NCBI GenBank assembly: GCA_947387575.1 | Contig: CANDOC010000003.1 | Coordinates: 1 to 64,000, forward strand | DNA: 64,000 nt | DNA from: Spongorhabdus nitratireducens | Lineage (GTDB): Bacteria; Pseudomonadota; Gammaproteobacteria; Pseudomonadales; Endozoicomonadaceae | Direction: 5' to 3' | In this document: positions 1-8,605 of the stretch, piece after piece | Numbering within the stretch: the stretch's first letter is position 1 | Layout: every line of letters begins with the position of its first letter | Made by a program: the position numbers and the translations under genes | The notes under the pieces: generated by a model | Told to the model about the DNA's origin: nothing | Databases searched by the model: none | What the model saw: only the letters and a program-made list of their open reading frames with translations

Positions 1-2
1 TA

Positions 3-77
3 TGGCTGGGGTGGCAGGACTCGAACCTGCGCATGACGGGATCAAAACCCGTTGCCTTACCACTTGGCGACACCCCA
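3..77 (-). tRNA. tRNA-Gln (anticodon TTG)
   Basis: Read on the minus strand this folds as a complete tRNA. The acceptor arm TGGGGTG pairs with CACCCCA, followed by discriminator G and an encoded CCA. The T arm contains GGTTCGAGTCC, and the anticodon loop TTTTGAT sits on a CGGG/CCCG stem, giving anticodon TTG (Gln). It lies just downstream of ispE on the same strand, as in Pseudomonas-type genomes where tRNA-Gln separates ispE from prs. Confidence 0.97.
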
Positions 78-148
78 GTTATTTCCGAAACCGGAACACT
101 GGATTTTTCTCGGCCCTTACCAACAGAAACAACCGGTTCTGACAGCAG

Positions 149-1024
149 TTACTCCTGCAGGCCGTGCTCAATCAAAGCCCGGTGCAATGGTGATTCATTG
201 CAGGCTCGGGCGATAAAACGGCGCACATCTCCGGGTATGTCATCAGCGGCAGCCAGAGCATCCTCTTCACTGCCAAATGCTCTGAAAACACAGGCTCCGG
301 AACCTGACAGACAGGCCGGGCCGGATCCAGCGAAGCAGGAATTATCCAGTAACCTCCGACAGTTATCAACCTCCGGATACAGTTTGCAAACCAAAGACTG
401 AAAGTCATTATGGAATGACTGCTGTAATACATCTGCTACTTCAATCAGAGGCGTATCTCTTGTCAGCTCCGGATGGTTATACATCATGGCCGTATTAACA
501 CCGACCTCTGGCACTAGCACCAGGTACCAGTATTCGTGTGGATTCACCTGTGTCAGCCGCTCCCCGACCCCTTCCCCGAAAGCCGCATGACCACGAACAA
601 AGACAGGCACATCAGCTCCCAACTGCAGTCCGAGATCCGCCAGCTCGTCAAAAGTCAGCCCGGTTTTCCACAACCGGTTCAGTGCCAGCAGGGTTGTTGC
701 CGCATTGGAGCTTCCACCACCAATACCACCGCCCATCGGCAAGCGCTTGTTCAGCCAGATACGAGCACCTTGACTGACATTCCGGTGCTCCTGTAATAAC
801 CGGGCAGCCCTGACAACCAGATTTTGTTCTGGCTCTACTCCCGGAATTTCTGTCATAAGTTCGATATCAGCCTGACGATCCAGGCGTTCAAAAGTCAGGG
901 TGTCACTGATATTGAGAAACTGAAACAGAGTTTGAAGATTATGATATCCATCTTCACGCCGGCCGGTGATGTGAAGAAACAGGTTAAGTTTGGCCGGTGC
1001 AGGCAGAGTGAGAGTCGCCGTCAT
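149..1024 (-). CDS. ispE: 4-diphosphocytidyl-2-C-methyl-D-erythritol kinase (IspE)
   Basis: Cytoplasmic GHMP-family kinase of the MEP isoprenoid pathway. It phosphorylates the 2-hydroxyl of CDP-methylerythritol. The N-terminus carries the family pattern LPAPAKLNLFLHI, and a glycine/serine-rich ATP loop PMGGGIGGGSSNAA lies near residues 96-109. The frame is open upstream to a TTG at 1102, but the ATG at 1024 puts the protein at 291 residues, close to the usual 280-290, and starts exactly at the conserved N-terminus. Normally lolB directly precedes ispE; here a TonB receptor and a toxin-like gene separate them. Confidence 0.97.
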   Translation of the reverse strand: MTATLTLPAPAKLNLFLHITGRREDGYHNLQTLFQFLNISDTLTFERLDRQADIELMTEIPGVEPEQNLVVRAARLLQEHRNVSQGARIWLNKRLPMGGGIGGGSSNAATTLLALNRLWKTGLTFDELADLGLQLGADVPVFVRGHAAFGEGVGERLTQVNPHEYWYLVLVPEVGVNTAMMYNHPELTRDTPLIEVADVLQQSFHNDFQSLVCKLYPEVDNCRRLLDNSCFAGSGPACLSGSGACVFRAFGSEEDALAAADDIPGDVRRFIARACNESPLHRALIEHGLQE

Positions 1025-1118
1025 AGAGTGCAGCACATCTTGTTCAGGTAGGGGCGCAGTATAGTGATAAACAAGATCAGAGACCAAGTAAAGCCCCCGC
1101 AAGATTTGTAACGGGTAT

Positions 1119-1150
1119 TCCGCGGCTAAGCCATGGCGGCCTGCCGCGGA
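1119..1150. terminator. Stem-loop between TonB receptor gene and ispE
   Basis: Perfect 7-bp arms TCCGCGG and CCGCGGA enclose an 18-nt loop that itself contains the palindrome GCCATGGC. It lies between the receptor stop and the ispE start on the same strand. No T-run follows, so it is a weak terminator or an mRNA-processing structure. Confidence 0.4.
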
Positions 1151-1170
1151 TTCTGTTGCAGAACCTGAGA

Positions 1171-3381
1171 TCAGAATTTCTGGGTTACAGATACCTTGAT
1201 ATTACGTCCCATTCCGGCAATACCCTCATTCAGATAAGGCGTATATTGCTTGTTGGTGATATTTTCGGCGAAAACATTAACGGTTGTTTCGGCAATATTG
1301 CTGTTCCAGTGCGGCTTCCACTCCAGAAACAGATGGTGCAGCAAGTAGCTTGGCGTTTCTACAAACGGCGCATAGTTTGGTGCGTTCTCAGGATCGATAT
1401 CTCTGGCATTCCTGTCAGACTTATGGGCGTATTTGCCTTTCCAGCCAAACTTCAGTGAAGTGTCCCACTTGTAACCAAGCGTCATATTGACTTCCGGTGG
1501 CGGTACCTCATTAACCGGCACATCCGGACCATGAGGATCCCTCGGGGTACCTGACATTTTGCTGTCCATCATTGTCAGGTTAACTTGCCCGAATACAGAA
1601 TCAGAGTCGTAGAAAATTTCAGCTTCAATACCACGAACATACTGTTCACGAATATTGGTGTAAGGCGACTGGCTCGGAACACTACGACCATTTTCGTCTT
1701 TCTTGTAGTACATACCCAAGCGTCTGGAAATAGCATCATCTACACGGGTATAGAACAATGAAGCCCGGATTTGCAGGTTATCACTTTCCTGATACAGGTT
1801 ACTGAATGACCGGATCACACCCGCTTCTGCAGCCAACACTTTTTCAGCCTTCAGCTTGCGGCTGGTTGGCTGGGTGCTGCCCACATCATAAATTTCATCC
1901 ACACCCGGAGCCCGGAAGGTATAACTCAGGTTGCTGAACACCGCCATTTCCGGAGAAAGCTTGTAGAACAGGCCCAGCCTTGGCGACAGGCCATCATAGC
2001 TTTTAGCACTGTAATCATGCCCCTGAGCCGGGTTGCTGAAACGCGGTGCATCATTGCCAGTACCTTTGTTACGAACATAGTCATAACGCAGTGAAGGTGT
2101 CACTGTCAGCTGACCAAAGCTGATCTCATCCTGAACAAAAACAGAAGAGACAATCTGCCGACCTGATGGCATGTACCAGGGTTGATAACGACCGTTATTA
2201 TATTCCTCCCTGCCCTCTTTACTCAGGTCAATCATGGTAATGTCACGCTCTTCCCTGGAGAGCTGAACACCATAAGTCAGGGTATGAATCCAGTCTCCCA
2301 GCTCAATATCCTGGGTATTTTTGAATTCTGCATACAGCGTCTTGTAATCAGTCCAGCTCTTGTTACCCATATTGCTGCCCGAATACTTGGAGGCACCGTC
2401 AGGACGGGTATCTTTCTGCGATGATTTTGAATGTGACAGTGTCAGACTGGTATTCAGCCACTCATAATTCGGGCTTATATATTCATGCTTGAAAACACTG
2501 GTCTTGTCTTTTGTTTCACGCCATACCGTTTTGCGTAACAGTGCGTTGGCCACGCCATAACGTCTTCTTTCATAATCCGTTACAGTAAACAGACCTCTTT
2601 TGGCTGCCCATGGTGTACGACTGGCATCGTCCAGCTCGATATAGCTGTAACTAACCTTGTGCCCGTTTTCAAAGGTATAACCCAGCTTTACCAGACTTGA
2701 TTTACTGTTAGCGCCTGAGTAGTTGTACTCGTTACCCTCACCATCCTTGATATTGTCAGAGCGACGCTTGGTGAAGTTCACCACCAGATCAAAGGGGTTA
2801 TCCTTACCGCCGGCATAAACCGAGCCGGAATACACTTCGGTAGAGTTATTAGACTGGTACCCGCCCTTAACCATACCGCCAAATTCCTGTCCGGGCAGCA
2901 GCAGGTCATCGGCATCCTTGGTTGTCATGTTCACAACACCACCCGTGCCACCATTACTGTACAGGGCGGAGTGGGGTCCTTTGTTAACCTCAACACTTTT
3001 CAGAAGTTCAGGTTCGAGAAACAGTGAGCCCTGCTGATATTTCTGGAACAGTTTCGGAGCACCATCCAGTCTGAGCTGAACATCTTCCACATCATAAGTA
3101 CCGAAGCCACGGATATTGATTGTCTGGCTTCCCGGTCTGGGACTCCCAGCCATTGCCACACCCGGCAAGGTGTCCAGCAGCTCCTGGGTTGTAGACGCCT
3201 GCTGGGTGGTAATGTCATCCTGAGTCAGGGTCGACTGACTGGCATTGGTTGAATCAACTTTACTGGCAATGACTGTGACTGGCGGAAGCTCGAGCGCATT
3301 TTGTCTGACAATCTCGGATGCATAGCCAAGGCTGCAACCAATCCCCCCGAGGACTGCAATGCAGGGTGTCCACTTATTCAA
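1171..3381 (-). CDS. TonB-dependent outer-membrane receptor, haem/hemoglobin type
   Basis: Outer-membrane gated porin of 736 residues for energised uptake of an iron source. Signal peptide about 1-22. The N-terminal TonB-box-like segment LPPVTVIAS and the plug domain lie at about 33-155 (LLDTLPGVAM, INIRGFG, LRLDGAP, VEVNKGPHSALYSNGGTGGVVNM). The rest is a 22-strand-type barrel ending in the aromatic VSVTQKF. A FRAP motif at 489-492 is typical of haem receptors, but the usual NPNL partner is not seen (the region reads SRKLKAEKV), so the ligand is uncertain. The start is TTG at 3381 with AGGA nine bases upstream; no suitable ATG exists. A Fur-box promoter lies 53-81 bp upstream. Confidence 0.93.
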   Translation of the reverse strand: MNKWTPCIAVLGGIGCSLGYASEIVRQNALELPPVTVIASKVDSTNASQSTLTQDDITTQQASTTQELLDTLPGVAMAGSPRPGSQTINIRGFGTYDVEDVQLRLDGAPKLFQKYQQGSLFLEPELLKSVEVNKGPHSALYSNGGTGGVVNMTTKDADDLLLPGQEFGGMVKGGYQSNNSTEVYSGSVYAGGKDNPFDLVVNFTKRRSDNIKDGEGNEYNYSGANSKSSLVKLGYTFENGHKVSYSYIELDDASRTPWAAKRGLFTVTDYERRRYGVANALLRKTVWRETKDKTSVFKHEYISPNYEWLNTSLTLSHSKSSQKDTRPDGASKYSGSNMGNKSWTDYKTLYAEFKNTQDIELGDWIHTLTYGVQLSREERDITMIDLSKEGREEYNNGRYQPWYMPSGRQIVSSVFVQDEISFGQLTVTPSLRYDYVRNKGTGNDAPRFSNPAQGHDYSAKSYDGLSPRLGLFYKLSPEMAVFSNLSYTFRAPGVDEIYDVGSTQPTSRKLKAEKVLAAEAGVIRSFSNLYQESDNLQIRASLFYTRVDDAISRRLGMYYKKDENGRSVPSQSPYTNIREQYVRGIEAEIFYDSDSVFGQVNLTMMDSKMSGTPRDPHGPDVPVNEVPPPEVNMTLGYKWDTSLKFGWKGKYAHKSDRNARDIDPENAPNYAPFVETPSYLLHHLFLEWKPHWNSNIAETTVNVFAENITNKQYTPYLNEGIAGMGRNIKVSVTQKF

Positions 3382-3433
3382 TTTATGACTTCCTGAAAAC
3401 TGGGCTGGAAAGAAGACTATGAAAGCGGCGGGA

Positions 3434-3462
3434 TTTTAAATGCAAACCATTCGCATTTGCAA
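3434..3462 (-). promoter_or_regulatory. Promoter with embedded Fur box upstream of the TonB receptor
   Basis: On the minus strand a -35 TTGCAA (3457-3462) and a -10 TTAAAA (3434-3439) are separated by exactly 17 bp. The whole spacer (3440-3456) is ATGCGAATGGTTTGCAT, an imperfect palindrome with ATGC/GCAT ends and an AAT core close to the Fur consensus ATGATAATCATTATCAT. Iron-replete Fur would block RNA polymerase here, which fits an iron-uptake receptor. Confidence 0.72.
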
Positions 3463-3482
3463 CAATAAACTAAACCTTGATG

Positions 3483-4220
3483 CTAAAAAGCTGTTTCAGC
3501 AATGTCGGGCTGGACAAGCAGGCGCAGCTGTTCGCTAACAAGCATGCCCTCTTTCAAAAAGGTTTTCAGTTTTGATAAGTCGCCAGCGCCAGTAGAGTCA
3601 ACACCGTAATATGCCGGATTACACTGAAGCCGGGTTTTACTCTCAAGCACACCAGCCACAGCATGTGCCGGAATATCCTGCAGATAATTGATCTCTTCGT
3701 AAGGCGGTTTTTTTCTTCCGGGGCAGCCAGCTCGCTGTAAACCTTCAATGATGACACCCCAGATACCACGGCCATCTATCAGGTAAATAGAACCCTCATT
3801 GCTGCGGGTATAAATATTTGCGGTGCTGTAGCGACAGGTCGTGGAGATTCCTTCTCCATATGTATAAGGGTCTTCGAGAGCAGCACCCATTGCCATTGCC
3901 ACTCTGGCCTTGCTGGCTTCATTCCAGCTACTGCGGTTCTGTAGCCTGAAGCCTTCAGCAAAGATAATACTGCTGGCTCGCCTGTCCGCTCTTAATACAA
4001 AACCCGAAAAGTAGTGACGTGGCATGCGGGGATTTAAACGCCTTCCAGACCATGGTCGTCCGGCTGTTGCTTCAAGCTCTATTTGCCTGCGTTCATACTC
4101 AGGCATACCGGCAGTAATATCGTAGGAAGCAGAGCCTTTAAGCAACCACTCTTCTTCCGGACGGTGCTGGGTGATCAGCGTGGTGGCATCAACAAACCTT
4201 TCCTCTATCTCGAGGTACAT
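3483..4220 (-). CDS. Putative cholera/pertussis-toxin-like mono-ADP-ribosyltransferase
   Basis: A 245-residue protein with the motifs of R-S-E ADP-ribosyltransferases in the correct order. LRADRR at 76-81 matches the YRADSR NAD-binding motif of cholera toxin A (catalytic Arg = R77, D79). GISTTCRYSTA at 124-134 matches the STS motif. YEEINYLQDIP at 174-184 aligns with the catalytic-Glu loop (EQEVSALGGIP in cholera toxin), placing the catalytic Glu at E176. As in pertussis S1, the first Glu of ExE is replaced, here by Tyr. By family knowledge it would transfer ADP-ribose from NAD+ to a host protein. There is no signal peptide, so Sec export is unlikely and a T3SS effector role is inferred. The ATG has AAAGG about 10 nt upstream. 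It sits inside the otherwise conserved lolB-ispE neighbourhood. Confidence 0.8.
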   Translation of the reverse strand: MYLEIEERFVDATTLITQHRPEEEWLLKGSASYDITAGMPEYERRQIELEATAGRPWSGRRLNPRMPRHYFSGFVLRADRRASSIIFAEGFRLQNRSSWNEASKARVAMAMGAALEDPYTYGEGISTTCRYSTANIYTRSNEGSIYLIDGRGIWGVIIEGLQRAGCPGRKKPPYEEINYLQDIPAHAVAGVLESKTRLQCNPAYYGVDSTGAGDLSKLKTFLKEGMLVSEQLRLLVQPDIAETAF

Positions 4221-4255
4221 ATGTCTGTTGCCTTTTATTGAGAAAGCAGTCTCAA

Positions 4256-4278
4256 CAGTCGGTATAACAGACCGACTG
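4256..4278. promoter_or_regulatory. Inverted repeat upstream of the ADP-ribosyltransferase gene
   Basis: Perfect 7-bp arms CAGTCGG and CCGACTG flank a 9-nt spacer, 36 bp upstream of the ATG. Between lolB (stop side) and this gene it could be an operator or a leader hairpin. No T-run follows on either strand. Confidence 0.4.
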
Positions 4279-4333
4279 TATCTACAACGTATAGTTTGAA
4301 AGAAAAGAAATGGAAGTGCTGCGTTTTGGTTTC

Positions 4334-4954
4334 TTATTTTGAAATTTTTGGGGATTTTTTACTCTGCCACTCTTTGATAATCAGTGTCAGTTTCAAATCA
4401 GCATAGTGTGCCTTGATTCTGCCGGGACGCGTCATGCCATCATATTCACCGTACCGGTCATAACTGATTACCCAGCCACCCTGCTCGATTTCAGCCACCA
4501 GGCTGCTGTCATTCCTGTTTTCATGCTGAATGCGGGTCAAAGGCATATTCGGTGCAGGAACACCCTGTACCCAATAAAACAACTGGCTTACCGGAATACG
4601 CCATCCCAGCTGATACCAAAGCAGTAATTCGGCAGAATCGGCAGTACGTTCCGGTTGTCCCGGTACTCGCAGGGTTACTTTGCCATTCGCACCTTCGATA
4701 TTGGCGAGCGTGCGGCCAAAGGGAAGCGTCAGAGTAATATCATAGTTGTCACCGGTCTGGTTCCAACCAATAAGGGTTGAGCCGGACTCTTCAGGAGCTT
4801 TAATACCCAGTTTGCCTTCCAGCTTCCAGTAACTGGAAAGCTCAACCGGTTTCTGAGCAGGGGTTACTTTTTGCTGTCCGGCACAACCCGCAAGAAATAC
4901 GACAACACCCAGACATGCAACCCGAAAGTAACGAAGGGACATCAACTGCATCAC
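4334..4954 (-). CDS. lolB: Outer-membrane lipoprotein receptor LolB
   Basis: LolB takes lipoproteins from periplasmic LolA and inserts them in the outer membrane. It is 206 residues, the usual size. A lipoprotein signal peptide ends in the lipobox FLAGC with the acylated Cys at 24. The mature part shows family features (YWKLEGKLGI, GSTLIGWNQ, WVISYDRYGEYDGMTRPGRI). The first codon is GTG at 4954, immediately followed by ATG at 4951; either could be used. It lies 21 bp downstream of the TPR lipoprotein gene, so the two are probably co-transcribed. Confidence 0.96.
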   Translation of the reverse strand: MMQLMSLRYFRVACLGVVVFLAGCAGQQKVTPAQKPVELSSYWKLEGKLGIKAPEESGSTLIGWNQTGDNYDITLTLPFGRTLANIEGANGKVTLRVPGQPERTADSAELLLWYQLGWRIPVSQLFYWVQGVPAPNMPLTRIQHENRNDSSLVAEIEQGGWVISYDRYGEYDGMTRPGRIKAHYADLKLTLIIKEWQSKKSPKISK

Positions 4955-4975
4955 GACAAACTATCCTGTTAAATC

Positions 4976-6778
4976 TCAATGACTACGCTTCTCGCGTGCA
5001 TGGTGACTTTCGGCGGCAGTCGCCTTTTTCAGCAAGGTTTCGGCATTCAGACGCTCAACTGTTTGCAGGATAATCGCACTGTCAGGCACCTGCTCCAGTG
5101 TCTTGCGCCAGACTTCTATGGCTTCTCCATGCTGCTTGCGCATCCAGAGTACTTCTCCGAGGTGAGCTGCTATTTCCGGATCGGGGTACTTGTCATAGGC
5201 CATTTGCAGATATTTGAGGGCTTCCTCAAGATTACCCAACCGATATTCGATCCAGCCCAGGCTGTCGATAATTGCCGGATCTTCACTATCCAGTTTATAG
5301 GCTCGACGCACCAGTTTGGCTGCTTCTTCCAGTCGGTCGGTTTTATCCGCCAGGGTGTAACCCAGTGCATTCAGTGCCGGCACGTTATCCTCATCCAACA
5401 CTAAAATAGCCCGCAAATCTGTTTCCAGTCGGGACAGGTTATCCAGCTTTTCAGCCAGCATCGCCCGGTTGTAAAGCAGGTTAATATTTTCCGGGAAGCG
5501 TTCCAGCGCATCATTGAGCCGGCTCATGGCCTCGGCCAGCTGTTTCTGGGAGATCAGCACTTCAGACTCAATCATAAAGAACTGGGCACCAAAAGCCGGA
5601 TAACGCATGCGGGCCTCTTCCACATACTTCAGTGCTTCTTTATAAGCGCCCTTCTTTACCAGCATTTCAGCCAATGCACTGTAGGCAGGCAGTAACTCTT
5701 TGCCGGGACCGACTTTCAGATAGTGCGCTTTTGCTTCTGCTTCACTTTCTGCTGCTTCAGCAATGCGCCCGAGATAATAGTGGGCAGCACTGACACGGTG
5801 ACGCAACACCAGCAACCTTTCAAAATAGCGCTTGGCATCTTCATGGAGATCGTTTTCCAGCGTAATCAATGCCAGCGACATCAGCATATCGCCGTCATAG
5901 GGTGACAGCTCTACCAGCTTTTCGAATTGTTTCTGAGCTTCCGGCAGACGCTCCAGACTGATCAGGATGCGAGCATAAAGCAGGCGCATCCGGGTATTAT
6001 CAGGGTTCTCTTCAAGACTTCCGGCAAGCAGCTTCAGCGCCTCTTCAGCCTGATCCATACGGGACAGCAGACGAGCTTTCAGGACGATAGCCTTGGGCAT
6101 TCCAGGATTACTGCGCAACAACTGGTTGCACAGTTTCAGGGCAGCCTGGGTTTCTCCCTGTTGTTGCAGCAGGATGGCTTTACCAAGTAACAGGGATGCA
6201 TCACCTGAATGCTTCTTGAGTGCTTCATCAAAGGTATCAATCAACCCCTGACGCTCATCGTTGGTCAGCTCTGCGGCATTGACCGCCAGGAAATCAAAAC
6301 TGGTGCGGCCCTTGAGTTCCAGCACACGGTTCATACGTGCCGCAGCTTCCTGCAGCCTGCCGGCACGGGCTAGTTCAACAGCACTGGCCTGCAGTGCAAC
6401 CCGGTTTTCCGGTGCAACATCAGCCCAGAGTACAGCCGCATCAAGTGCAGCCTGACGGGCGCTGACATAAACAGCAATCTGATAGGCACGTTGAGCAATG
6501 CCTGGATCGCGGGTCTTGTGCGCCTGCTGCAGATAATTGCCCAGCGCCATATCGAAACGCTGGCGATGACCGGCCATTTCTGCCACCAGCAGGTCATACA
6601 TTGTATCCGGTTCAAATGATCCGTATTTCTGAGGCTGCTGTTCTTCTGTCTGCCCGGTAGCAGCTACCTGTCTGTCATCCCCCTTCCCCGGTTGTTTGCC
6701 CCCCGTCATGCTGCATGCAGTTAGCGTCATCAAGAGAAGAAGAAAGCCGATTCTGGAGCCCGTCATGGAATTGTGCAT
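4976..6778 (-). CDS. TPR-repeat lipoprotein (PA4667-like)
   Basis: A 600-residue protein with a lipoprotein signal (LLLLMTLTAC, Cys22), then a charged linker and about a dozen tetratricopeptide-like helical repeats over residues 60-590 (for example ALNALGYTLADKTDRLEEAA and IIDSLGWIEYRLGNLEEAL). TPR arrays are protein-binding scaffolds; in Pseudomonas relatives the same gene sits between hemA and lolB and is thought to act in the envelope. The exact function is not established. It is divergent from hemA across a 425-bp gap. Confidence 0.9.
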   Translation of the reverse strand: MHNSMTGSRIGFLLLLMTLTACSMTGGKQPGKGDDRQVAATGQTEEQQPQKYGSFEPDTMYDLLVAEMAGHRQRFDMALGNYLQQAHKTRDPGIAQRAYQIAVYVSARQAALDAAVLWADVAPENRVALQASAVELARAGRLQEAAARMNRVLELKGRTSFDFLAVNAAELTNDERQGLIDTFDEALKKHSGDASLLLGKAILLQQQGETQAALKLCNQLLRSNPGMPKAIVLKARLLSRMDQAEEALKLLAGSLEENPDNTRMRLLYARILISLERLPEAQKQFEKLVELSPYDGDMLMSLALITLENDLHEDAKRYFERLLVLRHRVSAAHYYLGRIAEAAESEAEAKAHYLKVGPGKELLPAYSALAEMLVKKGAYKEALKYVEEARMRYPAFGAQFFMIESEVLISQKQLAEAMSRLNDALERFPENINLLYNRAMLAEKLDNLSRLETDLRAILVLDEDNVPALNALGYTLADKTDRLEEAAKLVRRAYKLDSEDPAIIDSLGWIEYRLGNLEEALKYLQMAYDKYPDPEIAAHLGEVLWMRKQHGEAIEVWRKTLEQVPDSAIILQTVERLNAETLLKKATAAESHHAREKRSH

Positions 6779-7203
6779 CCTGAAAGTATCAAATAATTAG
6801 GGCGGCCCTGAGTGCTGTTGTTATCACCAGGTCAGGATAAAACTGCAGTTCAGGCTTAAATCATGACACAAGGTCATAAATAAGCCTATCGGCGCACAGC
6901 TGTTATTATGCAGCATGATCCCTCAGCCCATTATGCAAACATACCCTGTTATCAGAATTTCTGCCTGATTCTTTTATGGGCAAAACCTGGCACCGGGAAA
7001 AACATGGGTATAAGAGCAGAAATACAGCCCTGAGCAGAAGAAATACAACCTTGAGCGGAAAATGTCAGGCAACCGGTTGCGATACTGTGCCTTACATAGG
7101 AAAATCCCGCCTTTCCGCAGGGTTTTTAATGCTCAACACCTTTTCAGATGAGCTTGCGGGACAAGCACCCAGTCAATGAGAACAGCACGCAACGCAGGAT
7201 AGT
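6779..7203. other. Intergenic region between the TPR lipoprotein gene and hemA
   Basis: This 425-bp divergent region must hold promoters for both sides. I see an imperfect duplication GAGCAGAAATACA / GAGCAGAAGAAATACA near 7014-7050 and a hairpin at 7101-7127. A 67-codon open frame (6976-7179) has no family features or convincing ribosome-binding site and is not called. Confidence 0.6.
7101..7127 (+). promoter_or_regulatory. Possible leader hairpin upstream of hemA
   Basis: AAAATCCCGC and GCAGGGTTTTT can pair with one bulge and one mismatch around a 6-nt loop, and the 3' arm ends in a T-run. This resembles an attenuator about 75 bp before hemA, but the pairing is imperfect. Confidence 0.3.
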
Positions 7204-8532
7204 ATGGGGTTTCTGGCACTAGGCATTAACCATAAAACAGCACCGGTTGAACTGCGGGAAAGAGTTTCCTTCACCCCGGATCAAACCCCTAAAGCGCTGA
7301 ACAGTTTGCTGCAGCTGGAGGGTGTCAGTGAGGCAGCCATCCTTTCTACCTGTAACCGTACAGAGATGTACTGTGCCGGTGATCAACTGCTGCACTCCCA
7401 CTTATTTGAATGGCTGGCTAACTGGCATGAACTGCCGCTGGATGAAGTCAGTCTGCACGGCTATGTCCATGGCCACGAAGAATCCATTGTCCATATGATG
7501 CGGGTAGCCTGCGGACTGGATTCCATGATTCTGGGAGAACCCCAGATTCTGGGACAGCTTAAGTCCGCCTATGCGGTAGCCGTTGATGCCGGTACAACCC
7601 GGACAGAACTCGGCCGCCTGTTTCAGGCCAGTTTCTCTGCCGCCAAACGGGTAAGAAGCCAGACAGCCATCGGTGAGAACCCGGTTTCTGTTGCTTTTGC
7701 CGCCGTAAGCCTGGCGAAACAGATTTTCTCGGATCTGAGTCATAACAAGGCGCTGCTGATCGGTGCCGGAGAAACCATTGAACTGGTTGCCCGTCATCTG
7801 CATGAACAGGGTGTGCGCGATATTATGGTGGCCAACCGGACACTGGACCGTGCCCGCCGTCTGGCAGAGCAGTTTGATGCCACCCCCATGCTGCTGGCCG
7901 ATATTCCGGAGCATCTGGCACAAGCCGACATTATTATTTCTTCCACTGCCAGCCAGCTCCCAATTCTGGGTAAAGGTGCAGTGGAGCGCGCGCTGAAGAA
8001 ACGTAAGCACCAGCCGGTATTTATGGTCGATATTGCCGTACCACGGGATATCGAACCTGAAGTTGCCGAGCTGCCCGACGTTTACCTCTATTCTGTTGAC
8101 GATCTGCGTGAAGTTATCGAAGACAATATGAAAAGTCGTCAGCAGGCAGCAGAGAAAGCTGAAACCCTCATTCTTGAGCATACTGAACAGCTACTGCGAC
8201 AACTGCGCTCACTGGCTGCAGTGGATGTTCTCAAAGCCCTGCGGGAACAGGCAGAACTGCTGCGAGACCATGAACTCGCCCGCGCCATGCGCCAGCTCAA
8301 CGCCGGCATGCCCGCTGAAGATGCCCTTAAAATGCTGGCCCGGGGTCTGACCAACAAGCTGATTCACACCCCGACAGTACAGCTGCGCCATGCCGGAGCC
8401 GATGGCCGCACCGAACTGATTTCAGGCGCCCGTGAACTGTATGCCCTGACATCGACCTCAGAAGGTAAGCCGCAGGAAAACCGGCCTGGCAGAATTGCCT
8501 CTATTGTGGCCCCCTGCGAAGAAAACTCATGA
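7204..8532 (+). CDS. hemA: Glutamyl-tRNA reductase (HemA)
   Basis: First committed step of C5-pathway tetrapyrrole synthesis: NADPH-dependent reduction of glutamyl-tRNA(Glu) to glutamate-1-semialdehyde. It has 442 residues. The N-terminus is typical ([17 protein letters not shown]), the catalytic Cys is C50 in STCNRTE, a [11 protein letters not shown] segment follows, then a Rossmann domain ([25 protein letters not shown]) and a C-terminal dimerisation helix. It begins the plus-strand series hemA-prfA-prmC-moeB, as in many gammaproteobacteria. Confidence 0.98.
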   Translation: MGFLALGINHKTAPVELRERVSFTPDQTPKALNSLLQLEGVSEAAILSTCNRTEMYCAGDQLLHSHLFEWLANWHELPLDEVSLHGYVHGHEESIVHMMRVACGLDSMILGEPQILGQLKSAYAVAVDAGTTRTELGRLFQASFSAAKRVRSQTAIGENPVSVAFAAVSLAKQIFSDLSHNKALLIGAGETIELVARHLHEQGVRDIMVANRTLDRARRLAEQFDATPMLLADIPEHLAQADIIISSTASQLPILGKGAVERALKKRKHQPVFMVDIAVPRDIEPEVAELPDVYLYSVDDLREVIEDNMKSRQQAAEKAETLILEHTEQLLRQLRSLAAVDVLKALREQAELLRDHELARAMRQLNAGMPAEDALKMLARGLTNKLIHTPTVQLRHAGADGRTELISGARELYALTSTSEGKPQENRPGRIASIVAPCEENS

Positions 8533-8605
8533 GCCGAATGAGCTGCTTTAATGAATACCGGCATCAGCTTCTGAAAAATATTCTATTTCTGGATCCGTTA
8601 ACCCG

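Noticed and set aside
6976-7179. 67-codon ORF upstream of hemA
   Set aside because: Basic, repetitive composition, no ribosome-binding site and no family pattern; the region is better read as promoter/leader.
7402-8181. 259-codon minus-strand open frame opposite hemA
   Set aside because: It lies wholly inside a certain hemA gene and has no family features; codon bias of the sense gene explains the open antisense frame.
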